Under the pieces are notes generated by a model. That model made no database searches and was not told the DNA's origin. It saw only the letters and a list, made by a program, of their open reading frames with translations. A stretch of DNA of 64,000 bases from Symsagittifera roscoffensis. Lineage: Eukaryota > Xenacoelomorpha > Acoela > Convolutidae. Position 1 is the first letter of the stretch. Every line of letters starts with the position of its first letter. Of this stretch, positions 21,477 to 34,598 are shown in pieces. Location of the stretch: the NCBI RefSeq assembly GCF_963678635.1, contig NC_087066.1, positions 59,724,312 through 59,788,311 of the forward strand, in the 5' to 3' direction. A program made the position numbers and the translations under genes.

Positions 21477-24400
21477 CTACCCAAATGGCGAGGCTGTTGG
21501 GTCTTTAAACAAGTCTTTTATTGATGGCATTGTGTGGGTTTCGAAATTAAGGTAAGGTTTTGGGTCATTTTCTGGAAACTCATCAGACTTGCCTTCATTT
21601 TCGGAGTTTTCGTTACTACTCTCCATATTTTCGTCATTGTATCCATCGTTTGGTTTTGTTTTGCGCCGTTTCATATACTCTGCAATGCTAAGAGATGCTT
21701 TCGGTTTCATTGAAGAGTAATTTCCAAAATCCGATTGCTTGTCGCCGTCCAGTTTCGAGGGCGAAACATTTTCAGAGGGCAAAACAAAAGGCGCCAGGCC
21801 CGATGGACTGGGTTTGTTTAGAGTTACTTCTGGTTTATCTTTTGTATCTCCGTCTAATTTTATATCCAACGCGTCCACTTCGTTTAAATGACTGGCAATA
21901 TGATCATTATTTTGTAATCTACTGTAAATATCTAGGGGGAAATCAGGTGAGTTTGGAGGTTTATCGTCAGCATCTACGCTATAATTCATTTCGAACTGCG
22001 GAGAGTTGAGTGCTTGAACCTGTTGCTGATATGCGCTCTGGATGTTGAATTCTAGACTAGAAGACGACAGCTGGTGTTGAAGCTGCAGCGATGACGTAGT
22101 TAGAGTCGTTGCACCATTTGGCGACGAAAGATTTCGCTCCAGGGCTGGCGACACTTGTGACTTCGGAGAAATAACGACTGGTAGCGTTTTAGCTGTGGAC
22201 GTTACACTTCGTTTTCGCGGATCGGTCGGGCGCGCTGGAACCGATAACAGTTTGGGTGCTATCATATTTCCTGTGTGCACGTTATTACCCGTACTGGGTG
22301 ATTCTATCTTGTTGAAAACGTCTTTCGAGAAATCCACCTTAACTGGGACTTTCCATGGGATAAGTTCGGTGCAACTAACGAAAGATCCATCGTCTGCGGT
22401 TGCTTGCGTCGTAATTGGGAACACTAGCGGGGGTCTCGACGCGATGTCATGATACACTGATGACGTAACAAACCCTTTGGTTAGCCTAGGATCTCGAATT
22501 GAGGAGTCGAGTAGTTCGATTGGAATCAACTGCGTGTCTTTGTGGAGAATTGGAGTTGGGGTTGTCGGTGTTTTCATAGAAGGTTTTAAAGACGCTCCTT
22601 CTGACGCGAGCGTTTCGATTCGCAGTTTGGGCCCGTCAAACTTCCTAGTTTCAACTTCCTAAAAAGAACGAAGAGCCTCAATATTTATGAGACCAGACCA
22701 TGAATTTCAAAAATTTCTGGTTTCGTGGTCTGTAACCAAATTTGAAATAAACTATTTATCGATTACAAGAAACAAAATTAAAAATTGATAGTTTTTAAAG
22801 TAATTGTGCTTAATTACCTGTTGCTGAGCCGTTTCCATCTTTATTTCTGGCACAATTTGCACTTTAATCAACTTCTCTATCGAGTTGTCTGCTGGCGGAG
22901 TCTGATCTGTGCTGTACCCGAAGCCTCCCTGTGGCATAGGCGAGTTCATACTCTGTGGTGGAGTGTTCATCAGAGGGTTTCCACTTTGATTCAAAGGAAC
23001 CCCTGGAATGATTGGCATCCTGTGAGGCATTGGACTTCCCATGAAACCAGGCGGTGGTCCCGACATCATATTGTTGGGCGGAGGCGGACCATGACCCATG
23101 TAACCCTGTGGGTTTGGAGGTCCACCTGGACTGTTGAAATTCATTGGACCGGGACCCGGTGGTCCGCCCATACGTGGTGGAGGTCCCATATTAGGCGGCA
23201 TCTGGTTTGGTCCAGGAGGCCCATTATACGGTAGCTGCTGATTAGGGAACTGTCCTCTATGGGGCGGGTTGTTGAAACCTTGATTTGGCCCCATTTGTCC
23301 CGGAGGTGGGGGTCCCCCCATGTTAGGAAGTGGTCCTCTTGGGGGCTGGGCCACATTATTTAGACCATTATATGGAGGGCGGTGTTGAAAATTATTTGTT
23401 GGAGGAGGAAACTGGCCGTTGTTTCCTTGATTTGGCGGGAGCATTCCGATATTAGGAGGGGGTCCTCTATTTGGACCTGGGGGATTGTTCGGTCCAAATC
23501 CAAAATTGTTCGGTGGTGGCCCCGGTAGCCTGTTGTTTGGGTCGTTGAAGCTCATTCCTACTTGGCCGGGAGGTAGAGGAGTTTGACTGACTGGTGGCAT
23601 GCCAGGAAGCGAAAATCTCCTGAAAACAAATTCAGATGAACATTTATAGCTATAACTGAACTGCTATTCTAATATATACCCTTCACTGGAAACTCCTAGA
23701 TCTTCCCGTGTCTCCCCTACTTTAAAAACTATTACATCCAGTATAATGTTCCGGTAATTGTTTCTTTGAATCAAATTGACTTACTGCATCCCTGGATTGG
23801 TCGGCCTTGGGTTGTTAAACATGCTGAAATTCTGCTGCTGATTGGCTCCGGAGGGGGGCGGCGGTCCGTTATCAAAGCCTCCTCCTGGTTGATCAAATCT
23901 GCTCTGACGAGGCGCTACTCGATCTGTTTGGTTACTCGAGTCATTGCCTGAATTGCTTGATGCGCTGTTATTGAATTGCGATTGGGTACCGAAATGTTCT
24001 GAGTCATCGTGTTTGCGTTCATCGCAATCTTCTGGGTGGTCGTCGTCGCCACTTCGTCGGTCATCGCGATCGGCATGGAAACTTTCCTCGTCTAGAGGGG
24101 GATGTTCGCTCCACTTAGGGGGAAGTTTGGATTTTCCATGAAGTGGAGTTTTATTGGTGTTAGTAAAATTTTGAGGTGCATTTTTGAACGGGTTTCTGCT
24201 AGGTGGCTGAGGTGGCGCCGAGTAGTGGGGTCCATTTCCAAAGAACTGATTCTCTTGCTTCTGCTTCAGTTGAATATGTTGCTGACTGATGTGTCGAGGA
24301 TTTGATGTTAACCACTAAAACAAAACAGAAATCCTTCTTAAATCCTAAATGCCCCTAAATCAACGATAGATAAAATAAAAAACGCTAACAGATTTAATGC

Positions 24401-27400
24401 TCAAAAATATTTCATGCAGGTTTCATATGCAAAGTTATAACTCATTGAAATTCATAAATCATCGGCCCGATTGTATCAAACCTGTCCTATAGTTATATCT
24501 CTTCGCTTGAGTAGTGGTTGCTACAAAACATACAAATGTATTTCAATATGTAACCCTACAAATTAACAAAGAGTGAACTTTTTGAAGACGACAGAGGACC
24601 AGAATTATGATCTACCTGGCCAGTACGATCGTCTTTGCGCTCGTACTAAAAATATACTCATCAGAATAGACTTTCTTTGAGGGTCAAACTGGTATTTAAT
24701 GAGCAGTGTTTGGCAGTATATATAAATTTTTTCAAAGTTAATGTTTGGCAGGTGTGAAAAATAATTTTTGGTGCGATCTTCTCCTTGAGTTAGAACGAAG
24801 AATATTTTTCCAACTCTTCCTCCGAGGTTAGATTTGGAGATCAAAAATGTTTGACAATTGACAAATTGCAGGTGGGGAAGAGGGTAACAGGAGCCAGAAT
24901 GCGGAATGCCTTGTTCGATAATAGATAGCTTACATCTTCGAGTATCTGAAGTGTGAAGGGGGTTGGTTTGTCGTGTGAGAAGAGACACTGGTCGCCCTTG
25001 TAGCAGATGAGTCCCTTGGCGTGGTACTTGCAGGGGAACTGGCCATGCAGCATCCCACATTGGTCCCCCCACTTGCAGTTGCCGTGCAGGTAGGCCCTGC
25101 AGATATCCAGCGACTTCTCAACCTCCTGATCACAGTCGTGCGAGAAGTCACACTCATCGCCCTGTACAAAAAAATTGAAAATGTTGATTATTGTTCCGAC
25201 TTTCGATACGAAAGTAACGGAATATTTGTGCTCGGGGTGGGTTTTTTTTTCTTCAGACAAATTTCGACTTCTTAACTAGCCATTTTTGACGGAATTTTTT
25301 AAATATCATTCAAAAGGTATTGCTGTCCTGAGCTTAAATTTGAAAAGATATTTCACCTGTGATCGTTTTTTGTAAAGTTATGGGGGCTTAAAGAATGGCA
25401 TTTTGGCCAATTTGGGACAATTAACGCGCGATATCTTTCGCGCTATTAGCGCTTAGATTTAATCCGTCTTATAAATCGTTCCAAAATGATTGAAGGAAGC
25501 TTATTTGCCAAAATTGATTTGTTACTAGAAGCGAGATTTATCACTTTGTGCTTTATTTGGCGTGTGAGGGGATGATTTTTACAAAAAAAATCTCAAATTT
25601 TACAAAATTTTTTTCATTTTATTTTCTTTTTTTTTACATTTTATTTTTTCATGTTTTTACTGCTTCATATGCCTTAAAAGGCAGTCCGAACATTCAGGGC
25701 TTCGCCCTGATACGAGCAGTCTTGTTTAGCTTGAATTTATACTCCGACGTACACAAAATTCGAAATCACATTCACAGTTATTCGTATCAACAAATTTAGA
25801 TAGTCTAAATGATAATTTTTGATAGATTTTCTCTACACAGTATCATGCCTTCATATTTCTGCAATCTATCAGGGAATTGATTATGCAAAAATGCTCAATG
25901 TCCGAAAATTATGTCAGCCAATCAGAATTCAGTTTCAGTATTAAAAAAGACGAAAAAATAAGCGTAAAAATCGTTAATGTTGAGCATTTTTAAGAGCGTT
26001 GATTAGTGAAGATTTGCACGTTTTCGGCCCATCTCTAACCCTAACCCCTCTCTAAAATTCATCTTAAGAGTTCCATACTGACCAGTTTGCAGAATCCGAT
26101 CTTTTTGAAGAAGAAGCATACTCTCTTCTCGTTGCTGTTGTGACTGCTGTTGTTATTGTTACTGTAGTGGTGCTGGTGGTGGTTGTCTGGGCCTGACGGC
26201 TCCTCCTTCCCCAGTCGCTTTTCCATCTTCTTCCTCTTCTTCGCCATCACTTTCTCCTTCTCCTTATTCGTAATGTACTCACTGAGAGAAGCCGCATAGT
26301 CATCCTAAAACACACAAGCACTAATAAATAAAGCGAATAACTCCACTTTGTCTGAACAATGCCAAACTTATCATATTACATATTAGCATCTATGACTGCA
26401 AGACAGTCGGTTTCTGTTCTCGATGAGATTGAGTTGCCTAAAAGAGGATATATTATTGGGCATTCGTGGTATTGCGAAACTAAAATTTCGTTTGTACCAG
26501 TTTGATAGAGCATCGTTTCGTTGCTATCATGGCATCCCTTATATGTTGCTTTCATTTATTTTAAGAGCATTATTGTGTTTATAATGACTTACTAAGTTCA
26601 AATTGTGTAACGCAAACAAAAATTTCTGAAAGGAATGCAAAATAGTGCAGAAACTTCTGGCAGCCTGTAAAAACTTTCTCTTCCAGAACAAATCGAATGT
26701 TTTTAAGCGTGTTGCCAATTCTCTTCGGAAGTAAACTATAGGAAGATTTGCTGACCAGCTGTATTAAGCATTGCATAGTTCGTTTTGCATATTTGGCTTG
26801 TTTATCAGTCAACTAGGTTTAATAGTTCATACCCCTTTCGCGGTAGATTCTGGCGATCCCACAGGTTGGTCGTGATCTTCGTGGTGGAACCGCGCCTTCC
26901 CAAATTTCCCAATCTGTCTGCCGAATTTTGCTTGTCGTGGTGGCGATGTCATGTCTGCTAAAGGCTCTTCGTTTTCGCGACTATCGCGACGCTTTCTCTC
27001 ATTTCCAGCGTTCCATTTATCTTTTAATGCTTTGAATTCGTCGGTTAGTTCTTTATCGCTGCCTCCCAATACTTCGCTGTCTTCGCCCTCGTCACTCGAC
27101 TTCGGAGACTTCGACTTTGATTTCCTCTCGGCCTGCTGTTCGCCGCTTCCTTCGGCGCCCCGTGAGCTTTGCTCTTCCGCATTATAAACAGGTGACCACC
27201 GTGTATTTCTTTGTGCTCTCGGGCCTCTGTAGCCAAATTTCCTGTCTCGATTGTTGAAACTATCTCTGGGTGAGTTTGAATTGTGACTCCTTGCAACCGG
27301 TGGCGATCTCGATTTTTCTTTACTCGTTGAGTGTCTGAGGTCTCTATCTGCTTCAGTGGTCAATTTTCTCTGACTTCTGATGAAATCGTCAGCGGAAGAG

Positions 27401-29492
27401 TTTCGACGCACTTCTTTGTCTGCACAGCCTTCGTTCTCCTCCCCTTCACTCTTCTCCTCGCCTTCTTCCAATTCGTCCGTGTTGACCCAAATTGCACTTC
27501 TGTCAAACAATAACGCTCTTCAAAAAAATTATTTATGATATCAACAAATTCTTGTCATCATTGCAATTGTTTGCATGTAATTTTTAAAGTCGCATTGGTT
27601 AACATACAATCAATAGCCTTTAAGGCAGACTCTTCAACTGTAAACGTTCTAGGCTTTTCAAAACCAAATTCCGTAAATTTAAGTTTCCATAAGATTAAGT
27701 CACTTTTTAAGAAAAAAAGGGTCAATTAAAATGGGCCCTTCCGTCATGCGACGATTTGTTCGCAGGTTTTAATAGTCACTTTTTAAGTGACTATTTTTAA
27801 TAGTCACAAAGAGGAAATATTTCCAATATTTTGTTTATGGCAAATTTTCAATGTTGAATTCAATTTAGGTTTATCCTTGGCTCACGTTGATTTAAATGAT
27901 AATGCGATAACTTCATCGAAACTATTCAGAAACTTGAAGACATTTCAAGTAACTTGGTTCTTAACAAACTGTATCTTATCTTACTCCCACCTATTGGGGT
28001 TATCTTGAGCAGCAGCAGTAGTATTAGTTGTGCCTGCAGCAGTGATGGTGGTTGTTCGTGTGCTGGCTACTGGCTTGCTCTTCTTAATCAGCGTCTCTCC
28101 ATCGTCCTCCTCCTCATCCTCGTCCGAATCACTCCTTTTTCGCTTCTTCTCTTTCTTTTGCTTCTGACAACACAATAGAAAACTCAAAAACTTTCCCATA
28201 TTGATAACGATATAAAAGTAACGATGAAAATTGATGTTAAAAATAGTTCCAGGGCAAAACAAGATAATGGCTACATTTCACTCACCTTTTCCATTTTTTT
28301 CTCCCGTCTTTTCCGCTTCCGTTCCTCCCGGGAGCCGTCCGAGTCGCGGTCTGCGTCAGGAGGCGCCACGTCCTCAAAGAATCTCATCGGGTGCGCGTAT
28401 CGAGGGCTTTCGCCACGCTCCTCTGGAGCTGCGGGACTTCTCCTTTTAAAGTGCTGTGTTTCAACTTTCCGGGATTCTGAAACGAAGAAACCTCTATTGA
28501 TTTATGCTTGTTTCATAGCTCATAAAATGAAAAATCATTCTGATAAGTCCTAAAACATAAAAGCAGTCACATACGTTCCAAAAACTGTCCAATTGGTCTA
28601 GAACTATTAAACCGACTAATATTAAACAGTTTAAAAGTCATTTACGAGAATGACCGTTCCATGGAATACTTAATATCAAATTCCACGCTCATTTAGGCAT
28701 CGCCGTTTTGTATTGAGACATGGTCACAAAAAGTCTTGAGGGTAACTGCATTTGGCTAGTTTATTTATTTATATTTTGAAGTATTGGCCAGCTCAAAATT
28801 CGATCAATCAGAATTCGAGTTGAATGTTTTTGGGACATTTTGAAATGATTTTTTTACTTCGGGTCTATCTATTTTTACTTCTATGCACTTTGGCACCTAT
28901 GTGAATTCACCAATAGGTTTGCAATGATGTTAGAATTAGGTTCAAACTTCTTGTATGCTGTTCATCAATATTTCCTCTAACTCACACCTGTGAAAACACA
29001 AAATTTGTTGTTTAATCGAATTTCGTCCCAATGTTTCGTCTCTGATTCCGGTAAATTATATGAAATTTAAAGTTTTGAGCTTTTGAAATTCTCTGGACTA
29101 TCACTCTATAGCCACATTAAAATGTGTCACTTTATGGCGTAACAAGATTGGGTTGTGGTTTTGGGGGTTTGTGGGTGCAAGGGTAGAAAAAGCCTGGCTT
29201 CAAAACCTTTTTTTGCCAATTTTCCGGCATTTCAATACTGACCATCTAAATGATGGCGCGGACTCTTTTTATGGTCTCCGTTCCTATGATGGTGATGAGA
29301 CCTCTCCGTTTCGACGCCTCGTTTTTCGCTGTTCGCTCTCTTTACCACTTCGGTCTTGTTGTTTATTGTTTGTACTTCCTTCTCGGGGATGTGAACAGTT
29401 TCATCTTCGCCTTCCTCTCCCTCTTCCTCGCCGTCTTCTAACTCTCCGTCTTCTGCTTCCAAAATTCCTTCTTCTTCTGGAGTCATTTTCAC
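21477..29492 (-). CDS. Triple CCCH zinc-finger protein of the ZC3H4/ZC3H6 (suppressor of sable) family, nine exons, 1,414 residues
   Basis: Exons in gene order: 29492-29243, 28476-28286, 28163-27991, 27499-26833, 26304-26083, 25161-24934, 24314-23785, 23619-22818 and 22658-21477. All junctions are GT-AG and in phase. The start is MKMTPEEEGILEAEDGELED. An acidic N terminus and Lys/Arg/Ser/Glu-rich low-complexity regions lead to three zinc fingers: C490-x8-C-x5-C505-x3-H509, C522-x7-C530-x5-C536-x3-H540 and C545-x8-C554-x5-C560-x3-H564. The third reads FPCKYHAKGLICYKGDQC, close to ZC3H4/6. A Pro/Gly/Asn/Met-rich tract (about 754-1021) follows, then a C-terminal region with DPR motifs (for example RDPRLTK near 1077), also typical of the family. 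Human ZC3H4 works with WDR82 in the nucleus to stop non-productive RNA polymerase II transcription, and fly Su(sable) acts similarly. I infer a nuclear RNA-binding role. Finger 1 is split by an intron that holds a transposon. The paralogue type (4, 6 or 8) is not resolved. Confidence 0.93.
25192..25724 (+). mobile_element. Helentron-like element, full copy in the zinc-finger gene intron
   Basis: This 533-bp copy runs from TGTTCCGACTTTCGATACG to CAGTCTTG, with the inner complement AGTCCGAACA at 25683-25692 (one change) and the hairpin TCAGGGCTTCGCCCTGA. It is antisense to the host gene. Its 5' terminus lies 30 bp upstream, in gene sense, of the 3' splice site at 25161/25162. Confidence 0.9.
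28477..29242 (-). other. First coding intron of the zinc-finger gene
   Basis: No repeat or gene was recognised inside. It begins GTCAGT and ends TTTCAG in gene sense. Confidence 0.6.
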
Positions 29493-30581
29493 GAATAATT
29501 CCCCAGGTAGTTATCAATTTGTATCAGATGCGCTATTCTGAACTTCTTCGTGTGGCTCGCACACTTTTTTCTGGAGATGTTATGAGATCGACTGTTTTCA
29601 AAAGATTTCAGAAAGAAAAACTTTCTGAGTTGATTGCGTGAAATAAACAGCAAGTATCTGAAACAAAAACATACATTTTAGAAATAAATTTGTTAGGTTT
29701 ACATCATAAATTGCTTTTCGTTCGCAATTTGTTGATATACCCGATTGGATTTTGCATCATAGATTATACTTTTAATTTGCTGTAGCTGACACGATATTTT
29801 TCTAACACGATATTGTTTCTATAGTAAACTGCGAGTCTCTTTCATTGTCAGAGCGAGTGCTTTCGTAGGTTTTTTTTAATGAGAAATGCTTTTTTATGAG
29901 AAATGTAGATAAGCCTCTTAGTTGACGAAGATCACTGAGCTCAATACTTATTAATGTCGAATTGCTTACTATGTGAAAATCTGCATATGGATATGCTGTG
30001 ATAGCGTTACGTGCCTGAAATAGCTGGCAAAAATTATAGATGGTATCTTAAGGTACTCAGTCCGATAGCGGTTTAAAAGTTTTATTTTAGGTCTTTTGCA
30101 AAATTAAAAACTAAATTATTAGTTGCTATGCTCATATCAAAGAATATTCCGATCTCGGTCAATTTTAATGATAAATATATTTAAAAAAATCTTTTTTAGC
30201 TAAACATAATCAAACTTGACTTTCCTACGAGATTAAAAGAGCTACGTGTAACAAATATTATAATTTCTCTAGAAAAATATAGCTAACAGACGGTTGCAAA
30301 AGTGCCAATAAACTCAAGAAAACCGGAAGAAAACGATGATTTTTTGCCTTGCGATTTTTTGCCTACTATATTTTATGTGGTGCCTGATCTAAAGTTTTTT
30401 TAAAAAAATACGTGAAGTCATAGTTACTGCGCACTTCGTGGTCAGAGTAATAATTACTAAGTTATTGACAATTGGCCCACCTCGTTTGAATTTGATACGA
30501 GAAAAAAAAACAAGTATCAATGCTTGAACGTTTTCGTCAATTAAGACATCATTAAATTTAATGATTATTTCGAAAGAAAAA
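29493..30581. other. Upstream flank of the zinc-finger gene
   Basis: The promoter and 5' untranslated region of the minus-strand gene should be here. No TATA box or other element could be assigned with confidence. A plus-strand frame at 29153-29641 is only the shadow of exon 1. Confidence 0.45.
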
Positions 30582-30740
30582 CAAGACTGCTCGTTTCAGG
30601 ATAAAACCTTGAATGTTCTGACTGCCCTTCAACGGTTCTCGAAAAATTTGGGAAAGGAGTATTGACAAGCTGTAAAGTTAAGGCTGATAATATCAAGTTA
30701 AGTGTTAAAACTTGAGTTGCGTACGGAATTCAACAACTAA
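30582..30740 (-). mobile_element. Helentron-like element, 3'-end fragment
   Basis: In reverse orientation it reads CAAGACTGCTCGTTTCAGGA with a degraded hairpin, then matches the copy at 44752-45385 through CCCTTCAACGGTTCTCGAAA and TATTGACAAGCTGT. Homology fades after about 30740. Confidence 0.7.
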
Positions 30741-33700
30741 CTAAACTCAATTCAATTTTGAATGATTTTTCCACGGTATTAAATACATGAAATTCGCAGG
30801 CATTAATTATCGCGAAATTGCATAACTTTAAGAAAGCCTCCATAATTAAACAAAAAATGATCACGAAAGTCTTTTAATTTTGATGTTTCTTCTTAAAAAA
30901 AACTATCCCAAATTGGCATAGGTGAACGAAAAATGATCACCGGGAAATATATAATTTTAATTTAATCACTTTCTTTCAAACGATGCAAAAAAATTGTTAA
31001 AAATTGTTTGTAAGAAACTCCATTTTTATGGCTCAATTTTAAATCAAAATTCAGTATTGACACGATTTGCTAACAGTAATTTACTCTTAAAGCCGTCAAC
31101 TTTGAATCGAATTTGCGTTATAGAAGAGATAAATTCGAGGCTTACGAGTTTTGCAAAAATATGTAAAAGCGCACATTAATGCAAATTTTAAACAAAAAAA
31201 TTGGCTTCAAAAAATACTAAGCGCACAAACAGGAAAATACTTTATGATTGCCAGAAAAAGCTGTATAAACTTGGAAAAAAAATACTAATCGAATAGCAAA
31301 TGCTTTCTAAAAGTACCCGCTAGAAAAATTCAGAAACGTTAACTCACTAAAACTAACTTGAAATCGAAAATTTTGGTGATGCTTTTTTTCAGTTCACTAA
31401 AATGTTGACTAAAAATTACTTTTGAATTAACTCAATTTTTTATCTTGAAAGTCTGAAAAAGCACTGATCATTTCATCAAAGTGGGACCTTCATATTAGTA
31501 GCAATTTTTTATTTTGTGTGCGCAATTTCTTGCCAGCCAAAAAAATTACTAGTTTTGAAAGCTTCTTTGTTGATATGAAAAACGTGCCAACATGGATAGC
31601 ACCGAAAATTCCAAGTATCACAGAAATTAGCACAGTAAGTAGCACAATTACTTTCTAAGTAGCAGAGAAAATTCCGATCACATACTTCCGGCCTCATTCG
31701 CTTAAAACATAAATACGACATAATCGACCACAGTCGTTGTCAAAAAATGAATTGAGAAAAAAAATTCAAAAGAATTTGCAGTTTTCTTAATTTTTTTGGA
31801 AAAACATTGATTGCCAGGGAAACGTTTTGGGGCGCTTCGAAACTAGTTTTCCTGGAAGGAAATCAAATTGCACTGCTTGCATAAAAGCTTTTTTGAGAAT
31901 TAGTCGCTCGAAATTATGCTAAAAACTTCAAACTAGGTTAAAGAATTTTTTAACGGGTTTTAACATGATATAACACTCGACCCACTACTTGATGATTTAT
32001 GGTAGCTGAATTTGCGCGAAAGAAAAAACTAAAAAAACTAGAGTATACCCGAAGACAGCTTGTCGCATTTTCAGTGAAATGAACAAAATCAAAATGATGT
32101 TATAGTGATTCGACCGACTTCTTATTAAATACGGTTACTCAATAACTAGAACTGTCGGTGGCCTTGAAAGAAACACAAAACGGTCCGAACGCATTTGCAC
32201 GAAGGTTAAAAACGAGAAAATTTTGGCACATTTTGAGTATTTTTGTTGTTTGGAGTGTGGGTAGGTAAACGCTCAAAAATGAGTTCTAAAAACATAAAAT
32301 TGAAAAAATGCCAATTAATTTTAGTTACTTCAATTTTTCAAATTATTCATTGCGACAAATCACGACTAAAGGGGGCTTCAATTCAGTTTATCACTTCTAT
32401 TTGACAATTAGATCAAGTACTTTAATTTTTTGTAAAGGAAAAACTTTAGTCTGAATATAGAAGCACTTCATTGACACTTAATTGATTCACTGATTACGGT
32501 GGTAATTTTGAACACAAAATTACCAGCTCACTTCGCAAACACAAGCCAGAACACGACAAAAAGCAGCTCTGGAGTTCTAAAAAGTGCAAAAAGAAAAGAA
32601 AAATTTAGCCTCGAATGAGTAAAAATTATAGACCTAGAAATTATGAGTCTCAGGCACTAACAACTCAGCCATGGACGCTTTGTTTATCTCAAACACTAGC
32701 CACAAGAAAATCCAAGAACAGATGCTATGAAATTTTCTATGCTACAGATCGTGATTATAGCCAAAATGCTCACAAGTGAGCACTTTTAATGAACATTTTA
32801 TTGGGAGTTAGGTTAGAAAAAAAAGAAGAATCGAACTAAAAAACTAGCTGCTCGCTAGCGTAAATAAACCATGAGTTTGTTTTAAACTAGTTTTTAAAAT
32901 CTGCAAAGAAATTCAAATTCGTTTAATTAAAATCATTGACAAATTTATTATTTCCAAACACGTTTTGAACAAGTAAAGAGCAAAAGTATATGTGGATTTT
33001 TCATAACATAGCTAACAGACAGTCGTAAAAGTGTCAATAAACTACAAACCAAAAAAAATTAAATGAGTCATTTTCGATCGTTTTTTAAATCTTTCAGAAA
33101 AACTGGATCACTTCAAGGCTCTTTGACTTTCAACAGCCTTTCAAGATCAGCTTTGTTTCTTAAAAAAAACGATTTGAGAAATTGGATCAAAAACAAATCT
33201 TTTATTCTTTTTTTATTCTGCTTGATAATCTAGACAGTAATTTCTTTTCCGAAACCTTGTGTCATTGTTTCTTCGCACCATTTCAACTTCCATTCCAAGA
33301 GAGCATAATTTGCCTTCATTTGATTTGAACTCTAAAATTAACGAAGACAACCGCGAAAAATCAAATTAGAGGGTGAACAACTTTAAAGAATTTGTCCAGA
33401 AAAAACAACAAATTAACCCGACCTATATAAGTGTTCTCACCACGCTCATTGGCCCTCAAAGTCTTGATTCGAGATCCTTATCTTTGAGTACAGCTTGAGA
33501 TGCATGTAGCAGTTTATACAGAAAAAAAATCGGAAATAAATTATTCTGGAAAACATTAATAGCTCTAGTTAAAAATGATCTCGTTTATTTTATCTGCGAA
33601 GGAATAAATAATATTAGGATCATTGGGGATAGCAAGCAGCCTGCCGAAATTTATGAAATCGAAATTCAAAAATACAAAAAACTACCCGTAATTTTTTTCT

Positions 33701-34598
33701 TTTTAACTTTAACAAGCGAAGCGCGGATATATTTTTTAAACAAATTTCGGAGGAAAAATATTAGAACATTCAAGTTCATTGAATATCAAGAAACTTCACT
33801 GACCCGCATTTTTCATAAAACTACCCCAATTTGAGAAAACCCGATTACAAAAATCTTTTATCTGCTTGAAAATCTAATAAATTAAATTCGCATTCGATAT
33901 TTTGTGTCATTCAAGTTCCTTTGCTCCATTTGCATTTTTTATTGTAGAGCGTAATGAATTTTTTAAGAACTTCAATTGAACTGAAAGGAAATTGGATGTC
34001 AAATAGCTAAACATCAAATTTAACCGTGAACAATTTTTAAGACATTTTCCTAAAGAAAATCAAGTTGAGTCATATAAGGGTTTTGCCCACATTCATTCAG
34101 ACCTAATTTCGTTTCTGGATAGCCTAATTATTTTTAGTATACCTTTTTGAGATAAGAGATGCTACCACAAATGTTCTATTTTTCTATGAAACTTAATTAT
34201 TTTCAAAAAGGAGGTGGTCTTGAAGCACGCTTTGCTTATTATATTTTACAGGCGTTCGATTAGTTTGAAGTTAATTTTTATAAGTCAAGTTTTGATTTAA
34301 TTTCAGTGCCCTAATCCAAACCTATCCCTCATCAACTCACATCATGAGTTTTCTAAAAGCATTATGGCGTTCAAATTGCTTCAAAATTGAAAATCGCTTG
34401 GGGGGGGGGGTTGACAAAGTGTTGTCAAAATATTTAATGAAATGATGATTTTGACGTTATTTGAATTTTTTAAAGCATTTAGCACGTGCAAGTTGATGCA
34501 ATTTTTAGTTTTATAAGCTTTCATCGTACGCAGAACCAAAACCCTAGAAAAGGTCTCGTTACTGATACGTAGTGCTCCTCTACGTGCAATCTGTCAAA
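30741..34598. other. Intergenic AT-rich sequence
   Basis: No gene was found. A short pair of similar segments, AGCTAACAGACGGTTGCAAA (30282) and AGCTAACAGACAGTCGTAAA (33008), each followed by CAATAAACT, marks an old dispersed repeat. A ten-base G run occurs near 34402. Confidence 0.5.

Noticed and set aside
22785-23234. 149-codon plus-strand frame rich in Trp, His and Arg
   Set aside because: Antisense shadow of the Pro/Gly/Asn-rich exon of the zinc-finger gene.
26033-26050. Telomere-like CTAACCCTAACCCC
   Set aside because: Only two repeat units inside an intron, which is too little to call an interstitial telomere.
29153-29641. 162-codon plus-strand frame
   Set aside because: Antisense shadow of the acidic first coding exon of the zinc-finger gene and its flank.
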